Assembly (NCBI RefSeq): GCF_000317065.1
Contig: NC_019701.1
Span: 3,544,001-3,608,000 of the forward strand
Origin: Pseudanabaena sp. PCC 7367
GTDB taxonomy: Bacteria > Cyanobacteriota > Cyanobacteriia > Pseudanabaenales > Pseudanabaenaceae
DNA: 64,000 nt
Direction of reading: 5' to 3'
Part shown: piece after piece, positions 45,346 through 54,155 of the stretch
Layout of the letters: the number at the start of each line of letters is the position of its first letter
How positions within the stretch are numbered: the stretch's first letter is position 1
Program-made: the position numbers and the translations under genes
The notes under the pieces: generated by a model
Seen by the model: the letters and a program-made list of their open reading frames with translations, nothing else
Database searches by the model: none
What the model was told of the DNA's origin: nothing

Positions 45346-46194
45346 TTACTTTTTATTTTTAATTTGCTTTAATCGATATGAAAGTCGAATCTCCATAATG
45401 GGGTTCTTATCGGATTGGCTAATATATTGCAATCTTCTATCGGGTGATGCACAGGCCAAAATCATTCCAGCAGTCATTGATTTGGTCCCGCCAGTGTAGT
45501 CCGCGATCAAATCAGTTTCTTCCAAACCCTTTTCGTTTGCATCAAGGTAAATGGCATTTACTACTTTATTAATGTGGTTGGGATTATCCTTCTCGTTGCT
45601 GGGAATCAACAAACTTAAGCCCTGCTCTTTTAAAGGCTTATAGTTATCACCATAGTAAAAATGAATATTTCTCGACTGCAGTAGTTGTTCACCTTCCAGC
45701 TTTTTTAACATTTCACCAGCATATTCAAAGGAATCATTAGTGCAAATTATCCAACAATGTTCTAATTTATTACCTTGCAGATGGTGCTTGATTGCTACTT
45801 CCGCTGCTGGTTCTGGAATCTTGGAATTCTTGCGGCTCATTACCACAATTAAACCTCGTGAGGTTTCTAATAATTTCTCTACTTCTAATTTGGTAGGAAC
45901 TTCAGGTGATAGATTAAATACCTGATTTGCAGTTTGTGTTAACCATCGGGCAAAGCTTGTCGCATATACCAATAGGGAAAAAAGCACCAGCATGGCCACA
46001 GCTAAGGCCAGCTTAATTAGCCATAACTCCTTAACACCTTGATTAGTCTTCAGCCATAGGAAAAAATCATCCCAAACCAACTTAGAAAAGCCGTCTGAGA
46101 TCAGCGGGAGCAGAAAAGCACTGAGAAAAAGGAAGAAAACAAAGTTTTTCGTTGGGTCAGAGAATAATTGCTCAACTGGATTTTGGCGTTTCAT
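45346..46194 (-). CDS. Two-TM protein with CARF-like domain (Cas_Cas02710/Csx-like)
   Basis: The 282-residue protein has two N-terminal membrane helices (about 17-35 and 57-78). A cytosolic domain follows whose features match the CARF (CRISPR-associated Rossmann fold) family: a strand GLIVVMS (114-120), HCWIICTND (146-154) with the AGEMLKKL helix, and the family signature DYTGGTKSMTAGM (232-244, TGGTK at 234-238). CARF domains sense cyclic oligoadenylates in type III CRISPR systems. No cas genes or array are nearby. In membrane-anchored CARF or SAVED proteins of CBASS and CRISPR such helices act as effectors; that role is inference here. It is divergent from the Crp/Fnr gene. Confidence 0.7.
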   Translation of the reverse strand: MKRQNPVEQLFSDPTKNFVFFLFLSAFLLPLISDGFSKLVWDDFFLWLKTNQGVKELWLIKLALAVAMLVLFSLLVYATSFARWLTQTANQVFNLSPEVPTKLEVEKLLETSRGLIVVMSRKNSKIPEPAAEVAIKHHLQGNKLEHCWIICTNDSFEYAGEMLKKLEGEQLLQSRNIHFYYGDNYKPLKEQGLSLLIPSNEKDNPNHINKVVNAIYLDANEKGLEETDLIADYTGGTKSMTAGMILACASPDRRLQYISQSDKNPIMEIRLSYRLKQIKNKK

Positions 46195-46381
46195 TACAGT
46201 TTTTGGTAGGGCAATGACTTCTTAATAATTGCATTGATAGAACTTAAATATGCAGTAAAGCTAATAAATTTTGCTGGGGTCGATCGCCTAATTTAACAAA
46301 AGCTGCTCTAGAGCAGGATTATCTTAACCTCAATTTAAAACTGACCGATTAGTATAGGGGAATACTGACTACCCAGGAAAT

Positions 46382-47032
46382 ATGAGTAACCTTCTCAAGT
46401 TTGATCGATCGACAACGGATTCAGCAGCTAACTCCGACTGGCGGCAACTATTAGAAGAAGTTTATCAAGGTCGTAGCCTTTCCCCCTACAGCAATGGTCA
46501 AACCATCCCGCTCTATCCAGATGAAATCCTGGTGGTATGTCGCGGCATTGTGCGCCTGGGTACGTTGCATGAATCCGGCGATGAGGTTTTATTGGGTTTA
46601 GCAGGGCCATCTACCCCCTTTGGGTTGCCGTTGACCCTGATTAGCCCCTACCAGGCGATCGCATTTTCCCACGTCGATATTATGCGTCTGTCGATGGCAG
46701 AGATTGAAAATGTACCCAGTCTTTCCCACGGGCTGTTTCGTCATTTGTGTCGGCGGCTCCAGCAAACCGAGGCCATGCTTGCCCTGGTGAGTAATCGCCG
46801 GGTGGTCGATCGGCTGCGACAGTTTTTGCTGCTCCTCAAAGATGAAATTGGCCAACCCAGAGCCAATGATACGCGCCTGAGCATTCGGCTTACGCACCAG
46901 AATTTGGCCACCGCGATCGGCACTACCCGTGTGACCGTGACCAGAGCCCTGCGCCAACTCCAGGAGGAAGGCATGATCAAGCTCGATCGTCGTCGCCACA
47001 TTGTGATCATGGAGTCGGCGATCGCTGAATAG
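46382..47032 (+). CDS. Crp/Fnr-family transcriptional regulator
   Basis: The 216-residue protein has a cNMP-binding-type N-terminal domain (about 30-120, LYPDEILVVCRGIVRLGTLHESGDEVLLGL) and a winged helix-turn-helix at the C-terminus (LTHQNLATAIGTTRVTVTRALRQLQEEGMI, about 174-203), the Crp/Fnr HTH. It is not NtcA, as the NtcA-specific sequences are absent. The effector is unknown, and residues for cAMP binding are not clear. It is divergent from the CARF-like gene with 187 bases between them, so it may control that gene. A terminator follows at 47261. Confidence 0.9.
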   Translation: MSNLLKFDRSTTDSAANSDWRQLLEEVYQGRSLSPYSNGQTIPLYPDEILVVCRGIVRLGTLHESGDEVLLGLAGPSTPFGLPLTLISPYQAIAFSHVDIMRLSMAEIENVPSLSHGLFRHLCRRLQQTEAMLALVSNRRVVDRLRQFLLLLKDEIGQPRANDTRLSIRLTHQNLATAIGTTRVTVTRALRQLQEEGMIKLDRRRHIVIMESAIAE

Positions 47033-47351
47033 ATAATAGACCTTAAAAATATTTGTGTATGCGCACACAATATTACGAAATCATAAAAGTGCTGCCAAAA
47101 GAATTCTTAAGGAAATGCCACTAATTCAGGCAAAACTAGCCAAAGTAAGCGATCTTTTCTGGTTTTAGCGATCGGCTCTTGGTGGAACAATTAATTATGT
47201 TTCCAAGGTAAAAGTTGCTCCTTGGTTGGTGAAACCCATGTAAACCCATGTAATACAGCTAAGCCCAGAATTCATTCCCCTGGGCTTTTTAGTATCTATA
47301 CTTTTGGGCTGGAATCTAAGATTTCTTGTTGTTAGCCATGATTAGCGATCC
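47033..47351. other. Convergent intergenic region with terminator
   Basis: The 319-base spacer between the Crp/Fnr gene and the ArsM-like gene has a direct repeat AACCCATGTA (47232-47252) and the intrinsic terminator at 47261-47290. No ORF is evident. Confidence 0.6.
47261..47290 (+). terminator. Intrinsic terminator after the Crp/Fnr gene
   Basis: AAGCCCAG (47261-47268) pairs with CTGGGCTT (47280-47287) and the T-tract TTTTT runs to 47290. It is oriented for plus-strand transcripts, 229 bases downstream of the regulator. Confidence 0.8.
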
Positions 47352-48557
47352 TTAGCAACAACCGGGCGCGCAGGTAGCATCATCCGTGCTGGTTTTAGTG
47401 ATCGTATAATCACCACCCTTGGTTTCTTTGGGATGCCGCAGGTTCGTGCGTGAGCAATCGTAGGCTTCGGCTTCTTCCAAGGGGATATCTTCATAGGGCA
47501 AGATCGCAATGAAGTCATCTTTGTAGGGGCTGGTGGGGCTAGTCAAAATCTGCAAAGTTTTATCGCAAACAGCGGTGCGCTGACCCCGCTCAAAGGTATG
47601 TTCATCATCATCCAGCACCGCTTTCCAGGGGCCTTTGTAAACCACAGCCTGCTTCCTCTCCCAGCATGGGCCTTGTTTGCCCTTGAAGGCTTGAATCGTC
47701 ATCGATCGAAACTCAATCCCATCGATCGTTTGCCAGGGCTCGATTTGCCGGCTGAGAATTTCGATCCCATAAAATCCCGCCTGCTCAAACATTGCCAGGA
47801 ATTCATCTTCCAAAAAAGCACCAGCAATGCAGCCACTCCAGAGATCGGGATCATCCAGGATCTTCTGGGTTGGTGGTTCATCACAGACAATATCGGAAAT
47901 AACCGCCCGACCGCCTTTTTTGAGCACCCGGAAGATTTCGCCAAATAGTTGTTTTTTGTCCTGTGGCTTTACCAGGTTCAATACACAGTTAGAAACCACC
48001 ACATCTACGCTATGGTCAGCGATCAGTGGTTCCTGTTGGCGCAGGCGATCGCAGTGGCTTTCAAAATCGCTCAAGTCAGAAATATTCGTAACTGGATGCT
48101 GAGCTAACCATTGATTTGCCTGGTCTAGATCTAATTTCAAATCCTGGATTTTAGCTTTAACAAACTTGGTATTGTGATAGCCAATTTTGCTAGCGATCTC
48201 GTCCTGGTATTGGCGGGCGATCGTCAACATTTCATCATTAAAATCCACGCCGATCACCTGACCGCTTGCGCCCACCTTCTGGGCAATGATGTAGCAATTT
48301 TTGCCCACGCCAGAACCAAGGTCTACCACTGTTTCGCCAGGACGGACATAGCGAGTAGGATCGCCGCAGCCATAGTCTTTTTCAATGATTTCCTGGGGCA
48401 GACAACCTAAATAATCCCCCTCATAGTCAGTGGGGCAGCATAACTGGGGTTCCATTTGTTGAGCCCCGGCCTCATAGCGCCGCCGCACTGATTCTTCGAT
48501 GTCATACTCTACAATCTCCACTGCGATCGCCTGAGAACCGCTTTGATCCTTCATCAT
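47352..48557 (-). CDS. arsM: ArsM-like arsenite S-adenosylmethionine methyltransferase
   Basis: The 401-residue protein has a class I SAM fold: motif I VVDLGSGVGKNC (78-88), IGVDFNDEM, and VVVSNCVLNLV with GGRAVISDIV. Cysteines at 40-41 (QLCCPTDY), 191 (SNCV) and 243 (SGCIAGAF) match the three arsenic-binding positions of ArsM enzymes, which methylate trivalent arsenic. A C-terminal part adds CWERKQAVVYKGPWKAVLDDD and a terminal CAPGCC, as in cyanobacterial ArsM linked to arsenosugar synthesis. The radical SAM partner arsS is not adjacent. The start is MMKDQ. Confidence 0.85.
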   Translation of the reverse strand: MMKDQSGSQAIAVEIVEYDIEESVRRRYEAGAQQMEPQLCCPTDYEGDYLGCLPQEIIEKDYGCGDPTRYVRPGETVVDLGSGVGKNCYIIAQKVGASGQVIGVDFNDEMLTIARQYQDEIASKIGYHNTKFVKAKIQDLKLDLDQANQWLAQHPVTNISDLSDFESHCDRLRQQEPLIADHSVDVVVSNCVLNLVKPQDKKQLFGEIFRVLKKGGRAVISDIVCDEPPTQKILDDPDLWSGCIAGAFLEDEFLAMFEQAGFYGIEILSRQIEPWQTIDGIEFRSMTIQAFKGKQGPCWERKQAVVYKGPWKAVLDDDEHTFERGQRTAVCDKTLQILTSPTSPYKDDFIAILPYEDIPLEEAEAYDCSRTNLRHPKETKGGDYTITKTSTDDATCAPGCC

Positions 48558-48944
48558 ATCTATCCATCACTTAAATTGAGCTGGAGCAAAGTTTACCAGC
48601 ATAATCAATGCCCTAGGCTTGGCCTTTTTACTAGACATTTTTCTAGGGCGATCCCAGATTCTTACCAAAGCAACAAAAATTGCCAAAGGTAACTTTATAC
48701 TTTGCCCCACTGTATATTGTTACGTCTAAATCTCGTACATGGATTAGAAACTACTTAAAAAGCCGTTGGATTTGTAAACTTATTGGATTTATCGTCTGCC
48801 CGGAATATTCACAAGCGATCGCAGCAAAAACAATCGCCCTAAGGCTGGCTAGTGGAAATTTACAAAACCTCTTTTGAAATAGCACATAGCACTAGGACAT
48901 ATAGCAGTAAAAACAACAAACAATTTGGGCTACTTGCTGGAAAT
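48558..48944. other. Intergenic region
   Basis: This 387-base spacer lies between two minus-strand genes. A plus-strand ORF at 48680-48877 lacks a Shine-Dalgarno sequence and protein-like pattern; I do not call it. Otherwise nothing is seen. Confidence 0.4.
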
Positions 48945-50357
48945 CTAAGTTATTTCCAGATCAGCAGCATCCCCAGATTGATCTAACTTGTGCAATCGCA
49001 AACAATCGATCCGGGGGCCATCCGCAGCGGTGATCGTTACTTCGATCGAGCCATAGGTCATTTTTTCGCCCTGGTCAGGGATTTTTTGGAGGTGATAGAT
49101 CACAAACCCACCGATCGTTTGGTATTCATCGATCATCGGCAAATCCAGATCCAAAGACTCGTTTACCTCTTCTACGCTGACCTGTGCCTGGATCAAAAAG
49201 GTTTGCTCATCGATCGATCTGATCCCTGGCTCCGCATCGGTGGTAGTCTCGCCCGCATCACCGGCAATTTCTTCGAGAATATCTTCCAGGGTCACCAATC
49301 CTGCCGTGCCGCCAAACTCATCCACCACCATCACCATTGACTTGTGCGATCGTTGCAACTGTGGCAGCAACTCATCCAGGTAGGTATCCTCTGAAACAAA
49401 CCGCACCGGACGGATATAGGGCTGAATACTTTGATCGAGGTCTAAGCTACCATTTCCCAGTTTGCCCACTACTTCCTTAATTTGCACCACGCCACGAATA
49501 TCATCCAGGGATTCGCCTGCGACTGGGTAAGCAGAATGATTAGAGCTGTTCACCGCATTGAGCAAATCTCTAACTGTGTCTTCGTAGTTGATGCATTCAA
49601 TGCTAGTGCGTGGCACCATGATTTCGCCGGCGGTGGCTTCCCCAAATTCAAATACGTTTTTTAATAACTCGCGCTCTTCGTCTTCCAGGCCGCTAGATTC
49701 ATTGGAGGTAATGATCATTTGCAATTCTTCGGCACTGACGGCGCTATACCAGAATTTGGATGAATATTCGATCCCCACCAGCTTCAGCAGCAATCGCGTC
49801 GATTGATTCAATAGCCACAAACAAGGGCTAAATACCTGGGCAATAATTTCACTTGGTTTGCCCAACCACAGGGCGATCTTCTCTGCGTTCATCAGTGCGA
49901 TCGACTTGGGCACCAACTCACCCAGCACAATTTGCAAATAGACAATTAATAAAAAAGCGATCGCCAGTGCCCAGGATTCAGTTATTTCGGCGGGCATTCC
50001 TGGAAAGCGATCTAGTCCTGGCAACATTCTCAGGCCATCATTGATTACGGCGGCCACCACATCTCGACCCAGCCAACCCAAACCCACACTAGAAAGGGTG
50101 ATACCCAGTTGGGTAGTTGATAAAAATCGATCGATCTGGCGCTGTAGTCTTTGTACCACCAACGCAGGCAGGGAGCCGGATTCGACTAACTGATGCATCC
50201 GCGATCGCCGTACCGCCACGATCGCATATTCAGCCGCTACAAAAAAAGCATTGATGGCCACCAGCACCAAAATCATCAGTAAATAGGGCACGATTCCCGA
50301 ACCAGCGACAACTTCTGCATGAGCCAATGTTGCTGATGGCGGTGGTATGTCATCCAT
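48945..50357 (-). CDS. CNNM/CorC-type transporter (DUF21, CBS pair, CorC-HlyC domain)
   Basis: The 470-residue protein has a DUF21 membrane domain (about 20-210: LMILVLVAINAFFVAAEYAIVAVRRSRMHQL and three more helices), a CBS pair (GEIMVPRTSIECI and the following part, about 240-360) and a C-terminal transporter-associated domain (from TFLIQAQVSVEEV, about 380-450). It is an inner-membrane protein of the CNNM/YhdP (hemolysin-like) family linked with Mg2+ or Co2+ efflux. The name 'hemolysin' is historical. A small TM gene precedes it with a gap of 12 bases. Confidence 0.92.
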   Translation of the reverse strand: MDDIPPPSATLAHAEVVAGSGIVPYLLMILVLVAINAFFVAAEYAIVAVRRSRMHQLVESGSLPALVVQRLQRQIDRFLSTTQLGITLSSVGLGWLGRDVVAAVINDGLRMLPGLDRFPGMPAEITESWALAIAFLLIVYLQIVLGELVPKSIALMNAEKIALWLGKPSEIIAQVFSPCLWLLNQSTRLLLKLVGIEYSSKFWYSAVSAEELQMIITSNESSGLEDEERELLKNVFEFGEATAGEIMVPRTSIECINYEDTVRDLLNAVNSSNHSAYPVAGESLDDIRGVVQIKEVVGKLGNGSLDLDQSIQPYIRPVRFVSEDTYLDELLPQLQRSHKSMVMVVDEFGGTAGLVTLEDILEEIAGDAGETTTDAEPGIRSIDEQTFLIQAQVSVEEVNESLDLDLPMIDEYQTIGGFVIYHLQKIPDQGEKMTYGSIEVTITAADGPRIDCLRLHKLDQSGDAADLEIT

Positions 50358-50369
50358 TAATTACTTTGC

Positions 50370-50645
50370 CTAATCGCTTTGCCAAGGTTCAGTGCCAATT
50401 ATTTTCAGTCCCTGCAATCTGCCTTCGGTGGGGATCGGTTGGGGCACCTGTTTACCTGCTGGGACAGGTTTCACGCCCTCTAGCGCCTGCTGCCCAAATA
50501 TATAGGCCACCATGCCACTGGCCACAGCCACAATTATCATTAAGGTAAGTAAAACCAGCGTGAAGCTAACGCGACTTTGCGTTTTTGGCTTTGTCTTCTT
50601 TTTCCTTCGTTTGGCAGGTCGCTTTTTTGGTTTAGTTCCAGCCAT
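50370..50645 (-). CDS. Small basic single-TM protein
   Basis: The 91-residue protein starts with a highly basic run (KPKKRPAKRRKKKTKPKTQ), a membrane helix (about 27-50, FTLVLLTLMIIVAVASGMVAYIFG) and a short extracytoplasmic tail. The basic N-side fits the positive-inside rule, so the N-terminus is cytosolic. It is probably co-transcribed with the CNNM-like gene. I do not recognise a function. Confidence 0.65.
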   Translation of the reverse strand: MAGTKPKKRPAKRRKKKTKPKTQSRVSFTLVLLTLMIIVAVASGMVAYIFGQQALEGVKPVPAGKQVPQPIPTEGRLQGLKIIGTEPWQSD

Positions 50646-50815
50646 TGCACCAGCTAATCAATATAGGCTTGAGGCTAAGATATTTTTAACAATGCTAGCC
50701 AGGTATTAACTTGAGCATATAGCATATAATGCTAATGCGCTATTCACAACAATAGATCTAACTATTTTTGTTTTTTGATTGTGATCGCGGTTGGGGTTGA
50801 GCCCCAGTTAATCTA

Positions 50816-50887
50816 CCTGGGTTGGCTGACTGGTAAAGCAATCGACTCATAATCGATGATATACTGGTTCGATTCCAGTACCCAGGA
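50816..50887 (+). tRNA. tRNA-Ile2 (CAT anticodon, lysidine type)
   Basis: A complete cloverleaf is visible: acceptor CCTGGGT/ACCCAGG with discriminator A, short D arm with GCT/AGC around GACTGGTAA, anticodon stem ATCGA/TCGAT with loop CTCATAA (anticodon CAT), and T arm ACTGG-TTCGATT-CCAGT. The TGGCTGAxTGGTAAAGC D-arm with an ACTCATAAT loop closely matches plastid trnI-CAU. I therefore call tRNA-Ile2, whose C34 is modified to lysidine to read AUA, rather than tRNA-Met. No CCA is encoded. Confidence 0.85.
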
Positions 50888-51120
50888 TTCTTGCTTTTAA
50901 TCCTTATATATTTTGTGTTTAAGCCATTTAAATTTAATAAGCGGAGCGATCGCCGTGGCTAAATATACTAAATATATTAGATGTATTAGATATATTAGTG
51001 GCGATCGTCTGGTCTAGCTTGTAAGCAAACTGAATTTTGATCTTGAGCGGTTGCTCTTAGCCCTCTGTTAATTAAGTTAACTCAGGCTTATCTGTAGTAC
51101 CGATTACCGATCGGCATCCC
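50888..51120. other. Short spacer between tRNA and gatA stop
   Basis: The 233-base spacer has a tandem-like array of ATATTAGATGTATTAGATATATTAG near 50965-50998. No further feature is called. Confidence 0.4.
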
Positions 51121-52590
51121 CTAACTGGAAAGCATTGGCTTTTTTTTATGCCAATCCGTTGATTGCTCATAACCATAGGCAACTTGTAGCAACACATCCT
51201 CACGCAGGGCGTTAGAAATCATCTGCAAACCGATCGGCATCCCCGCCGCATCAAACCCACAGGGCAAACTCAGGCCAGGTAAACCGGCCAGGTTGACGGG
51301 AATTGTCATTAAATCAGTTAAATACATACCCAGGGGATCTTCGGTCTTGGCACCAGCTTTGAAGGCGGTGGTGGGTGAAACCGGACTAACCAATACATCT
51401 ACTTGTTCAAAGGCGCGATCGAAATCTTGCCTGATCAGGGTGCGCACCTTTTGAGCTTTTAGATAATAGGCATCGTAATAACCTGCCGAAAGCGCGTAGG
51501 TACCGATCATGATCCGACGTTTTACTTCGGTGCCAAACCCGGTTTCTCTGGTCTGGGCATACATTTCCAGCAAATTATCAATATCCGGCTGCCGGAAACC
51601 ATATTTTACGCCGTCGTAGCGAGCCAAATTCGCCGAAGCCTCCGATGGAGCAATGATGTAGTAGGTGGGCAGGCCATAGGCAAACCGAGGGCAAGAAATT
51701 TCCTTGATCTCCGCGCCCATGGATTCCATGTGGGCGATCGTCTTCTTTACTGCCGCAGCCACTTCCTCGCTTAGTCCTTCACCAAAGGTTTCGGTGATCA
51801 CACCCACTTTCTTGCCCTTGAGCGATTGGGTTAAATCTGCCGTCAGCAGGTTAGGGTAATTAGGGATCGGCACATCCAGGCTGGTAGAATCCTGCGGATC
51901 ATGGCCAGCTAGAACAGACAACAGGGTGGCAGCATCCTTGACGGTGTTGGCAAAGGGGCCAATTTGATCCAAAGAGGAGGCAAAGGCCACCAGACCATAG
52001 CGCGAAACTAAGCCATAGGTAGGCTTGAGCCCGACCACACCGCAGAACGAGGCTGGCAATCGAATTGAGCCGCCCGTGTCTGAGCCCGTGGAAATCACGC
52101 ATTCTCCCGCTGCCACCGCCGCCGCCGATCCACCGGAAGACCCACCGGGCACACATTCAAGATTCCAGGGATTGGCCGTCGCGCCAAAGGCCGAGTTCTC
52201 AGTAGAGCTGCCCATCGCAAACTCATCCAGGTTGGCTTTACCGATCATCACTGCGCCAGCTTTGGCAATTTTAGCCGTCACCGTAGATTCATAGGGAGCC
52301 ACAAAATTAGCCAGCATATCTGAACCACAGGTGGTGAGGGTGCCCTTGACGCACATATTATCTTTGATGCCGATCGGGATACCTGCCAGTTTGGGCATTG
52401 GTTCTCCAGAGGCGATAATGTCATCGATCGCTTCGGCTTGGGCGATCGCTATTTCTGGGGTGAGATTAATAAAGCTATGGAGTTTTGGTTCAAGCGCTTG
52501 GGCGCGATCGATAAATTCTTGGGCAATTTCCACCGCCGAGCGATCGTGATTAACCAAGGCAGACTGGATTTCTTCAATTGTTGATAACAT
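51121..52590 (-). CDS. gatA: Glutamyl-tRNA(Gln) amidotransferase subunit A
   Basis: GatA is the amidase subunit that makes ammonia from glutamine for GatB to convert Glu-tRNA(Gln) to Gln-tRNA(Gln). The Ser-cis-Ser-Lys triad is visible: Lys in [10 protein letters not shown], the Gly/Ser-rich [16 protein letters not shown] and the nucleophile Ser in [14 protein letters not shown] start it at the ATG at 52590 ([16 protein letters not shown]), the usual N-terminus, giving 489 residues. An upstream ATG at 52647 would add 19 hydrophobic residues without homology. gatB and gatC are not in the window. Confidence 0.95.
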   Translation of the reverse strand: MLSTIEEIQSALVNHDRSAVEIAQEFIDRAQALEPKLHSFINLTPEIAIAQAEAIDDIIASGEPMPKLAGIPIGIKDNMCVKGTLTTCGSDMLANFVAPYESTVTAKIAKAGAVMIGKANLDEFAMGSSTENSAFGATANPWNLECVPGGSSGGSAAAVAAGECVISTGSDTGGSIRLPASFCGVVGLKPTYGLVSRYGLVAFASSLDQIGPFANTVKDAATLLSVLAGHDPQDSTSLDVPIPNYPNLLTADLTQSLKGKKVGVITETFGEGLSEEVAAAVKKTIAHMESMGAEIKEISCPRFAYGLPTYYIIAPSEASANLARYDGVKYGFRQPDIDNLLEMYAQTRETGFGTEVKRRIMIGTYALSAGYYDAYYLKAQKVRTLIRQDFDRAFEQVDVLVSPVSPTTAFKAGAKTEDPLGMYLTDLMTIPVNLAGLPGLSLPCGFDAAGMPIGLQMISNALREDVLLQVAYGYEQSTDWHKKKPMLSS

Positions 52591-52680
52591 CGAGGATGAA
52601 TATATAGCTGGACAAGTGCATAGAAAGCAAATACAATATACCCGCAAATTAAGGTGTGATCTTGCCCTCTGGAGGTTATT

Positions 52681-53055
52681 ATTCCCGAACAGTTAACCCT
52701 TACAGTAAGTTTAAGAGGTAGCCGCGAAGTACGCGATAACTATCAAATATTTCGCCTTACTGGTTTGCTGGACGCATTTTCTGAGCCCGCCTTTCGTAAG
52801 GTGATTGGCAGATGCATTGATGATGGACCTGCCAACATTATTCTAGACCTATCGGCGATCGATTTTGTCGATAGTTCTGGTTTGGGGGTTCTGGTGCAGA
52901 TGGCTAAGAAAACCCAGTCATTAGATGGCTCCCTCCAAATTATTAGTAACCCCAGAGTGACGCAAACAGTCAAGCTGGTGCGCTTGGAGCAATTCCTCTC
53001 GCTTAGACCTTCCGTTGAAATAGCCCTGGCGAGCATACCGAATAAAAGTGAATAG
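52681..53055 (+). CDS. STAS-domain anti-sigma factor antagonist (SpoIIAA-like), probable ATT start
   Basis: The STAS domain starts with [32 protein letters not shown] and continues to [19 protein letters not shown], where the phosphorylatable Ser of DSSGLG sits, and the closing [11 protein letters not shown] helix. Such proteins bind an anti-sigma kinase and free the sigma factor; the Ser is phosphorylated by a kinase. The frame opens after a TGA at 52657 and has no ATG, GTG or TTG before 52765, which lies inside the domain. A GGAGG at 52671-52675 precedes ATT 52681, giving 124 residues. See findings. Confidence 0.82.
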   Translation: MPEQLTLTVSLRGSREVRDNYQIFRLTGLLDAFSEPAFRKVIGRCIDDGPANIILDLSAIDFVDSSGLGVLVQMAKKTQSLDGSLQIISNPRVTQTVKLVRLEQFLSLRPSVEIALASIPNKSE

Positions 53056-53756
53056 GTGCAGAATGTGAGTTTGAGTAATCGGTTAGCCAGTTTAGGCAGT
53101 TGGCATTTACCTTTTTTGTGATTAAGAACTTATCTACCAAATTAGTAATAGTTTGGCTAAGTGTTATTGCTTAGATATGATTAGATATTAATTGAGCACC
53201 AATTAATAAGCCTGTGCGTTGGTTGTGTGATTCTTTAGATTGATTGGCGATCGCATCATAATCGCATCCGTTAACTAGTAGCTATAGCTATATTCACAAT
53301 AGAGACTGGTTAAGCAGGAAGTCGACAAATTAATGCAAATTAGTTAAGACATCAAAAAATTAATAATTAAATGATTAATCCACAACATGCATAACTCTGG
53401 TTATTCCCTTCTGTTATGAAAGGGAAACTAATCAGAAGAAGGAAGAGATTTAGATTAATCAATGAATTAATCAACAGGCATTTTACAATTCCACCTAATT
53501 TAATTTGAATTTAATTAAGCGATCTGACCTTTAATTATTTGGTGATTTCGCCTTGATAGTCATGCTTGGTGATGCGATCGCCCTCAGCTTAAGATCTATA
53601 ATCCTTGATTTGCAGATCACCGATTATTGATTGCTAGAGGCGATTTTGCTAGAGGCGATCGCCGATTGGTTCTGGTTGCTGACCTAATTACTAAACTACT
53701 AAATTACTAATAATCCCTAAGCCATCTGCCAACCCTAGTTGCTGAGCTGATCTTTC
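53056..53756. other. Intergenic region with hairpin and short repeats
   Basis: This 701-base spacer has an inverted repeat TTCCCTT/AAGGGAA near 53406-53428 and a direct repeat TTGCTAGAGGCGAT at about 53631-53658. It should include the mrnC promoter. No ORF or RNA is recognised. Confidence 0.4.
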
Positions 53757-54155
53757 ATGTCATTGCTACGTCCCAATATTGATGTTGATAAAATTGATGA
53801 AATATCGATCGCAGCCTTGGCTTATATTGGGGATGCGATCTATGAATTGCATGTCCGGCTCAACTTTTTAACCCCACCGCGATCGCCTAAGGAATATCAC
53901 CAATTGGTTGTATCGAGGGTAAAAGCCCAAAGCCAGGCCAATCAGTTGAACAAATTAATTGATAACCAATTTTTGAGTGAGTTAGAATTAGATCTGGTGC
54001 GGCGCGGACGCAATGCCACCACCTCTACACCCAGGCATATCAACCCGCAAACATACCGACTGGCCAGCGGTTTTGAAGCTTTGATTGGTTATTTATATTT
54101 AAAAGATCCCGATCGCCTCGTCCAAATATTGGCGCAAGCTGACAACATCCTATGA
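53757..54155 (+). CDS. mrnC: Mini-ribonuclease III
   Basis: The 132-residue protein is an RNase III domain without a double-strand RNA-binding domain. The catalytic box is at [16 protein letters not shown] (about 20-35), with the acidic Asp and Glu, and the second part [16 protein letters not shown] supplies the other acids. Mini-III matures 23S rRNA ends in Gram-positives and cyanobacteria. It overlaps rlmB by four bases (ATGA), so the two genes are translationally coupled. This neighbourhood supports a 23S role. Confidence 0.92.
   Translation: MSLLRPNIDVDKIDEISIAALAYIGDAIYELHVRLNFLTPPRSPKEYHQLVVSRVKAQSQANQLNKLIDNQFLSELELDLVRRGRNATTSTPRHINPQTYRLASGFEALIGYLYLKDPDRLVQILAQADNIL

Noticed and set aside
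48680-48877. 65-codon plus-strand ORF between arsM-like and CNNM-like genes
   Set aside because: No ribosome binding site, no domain, and no conservation that I can recognise.
50816-50887. tRNA called as elongator tRNA-Met
   Set aside because: The D arm and anticodon arm match plastid trnI-CAU better, so tRNA-Ile2 is preferred.
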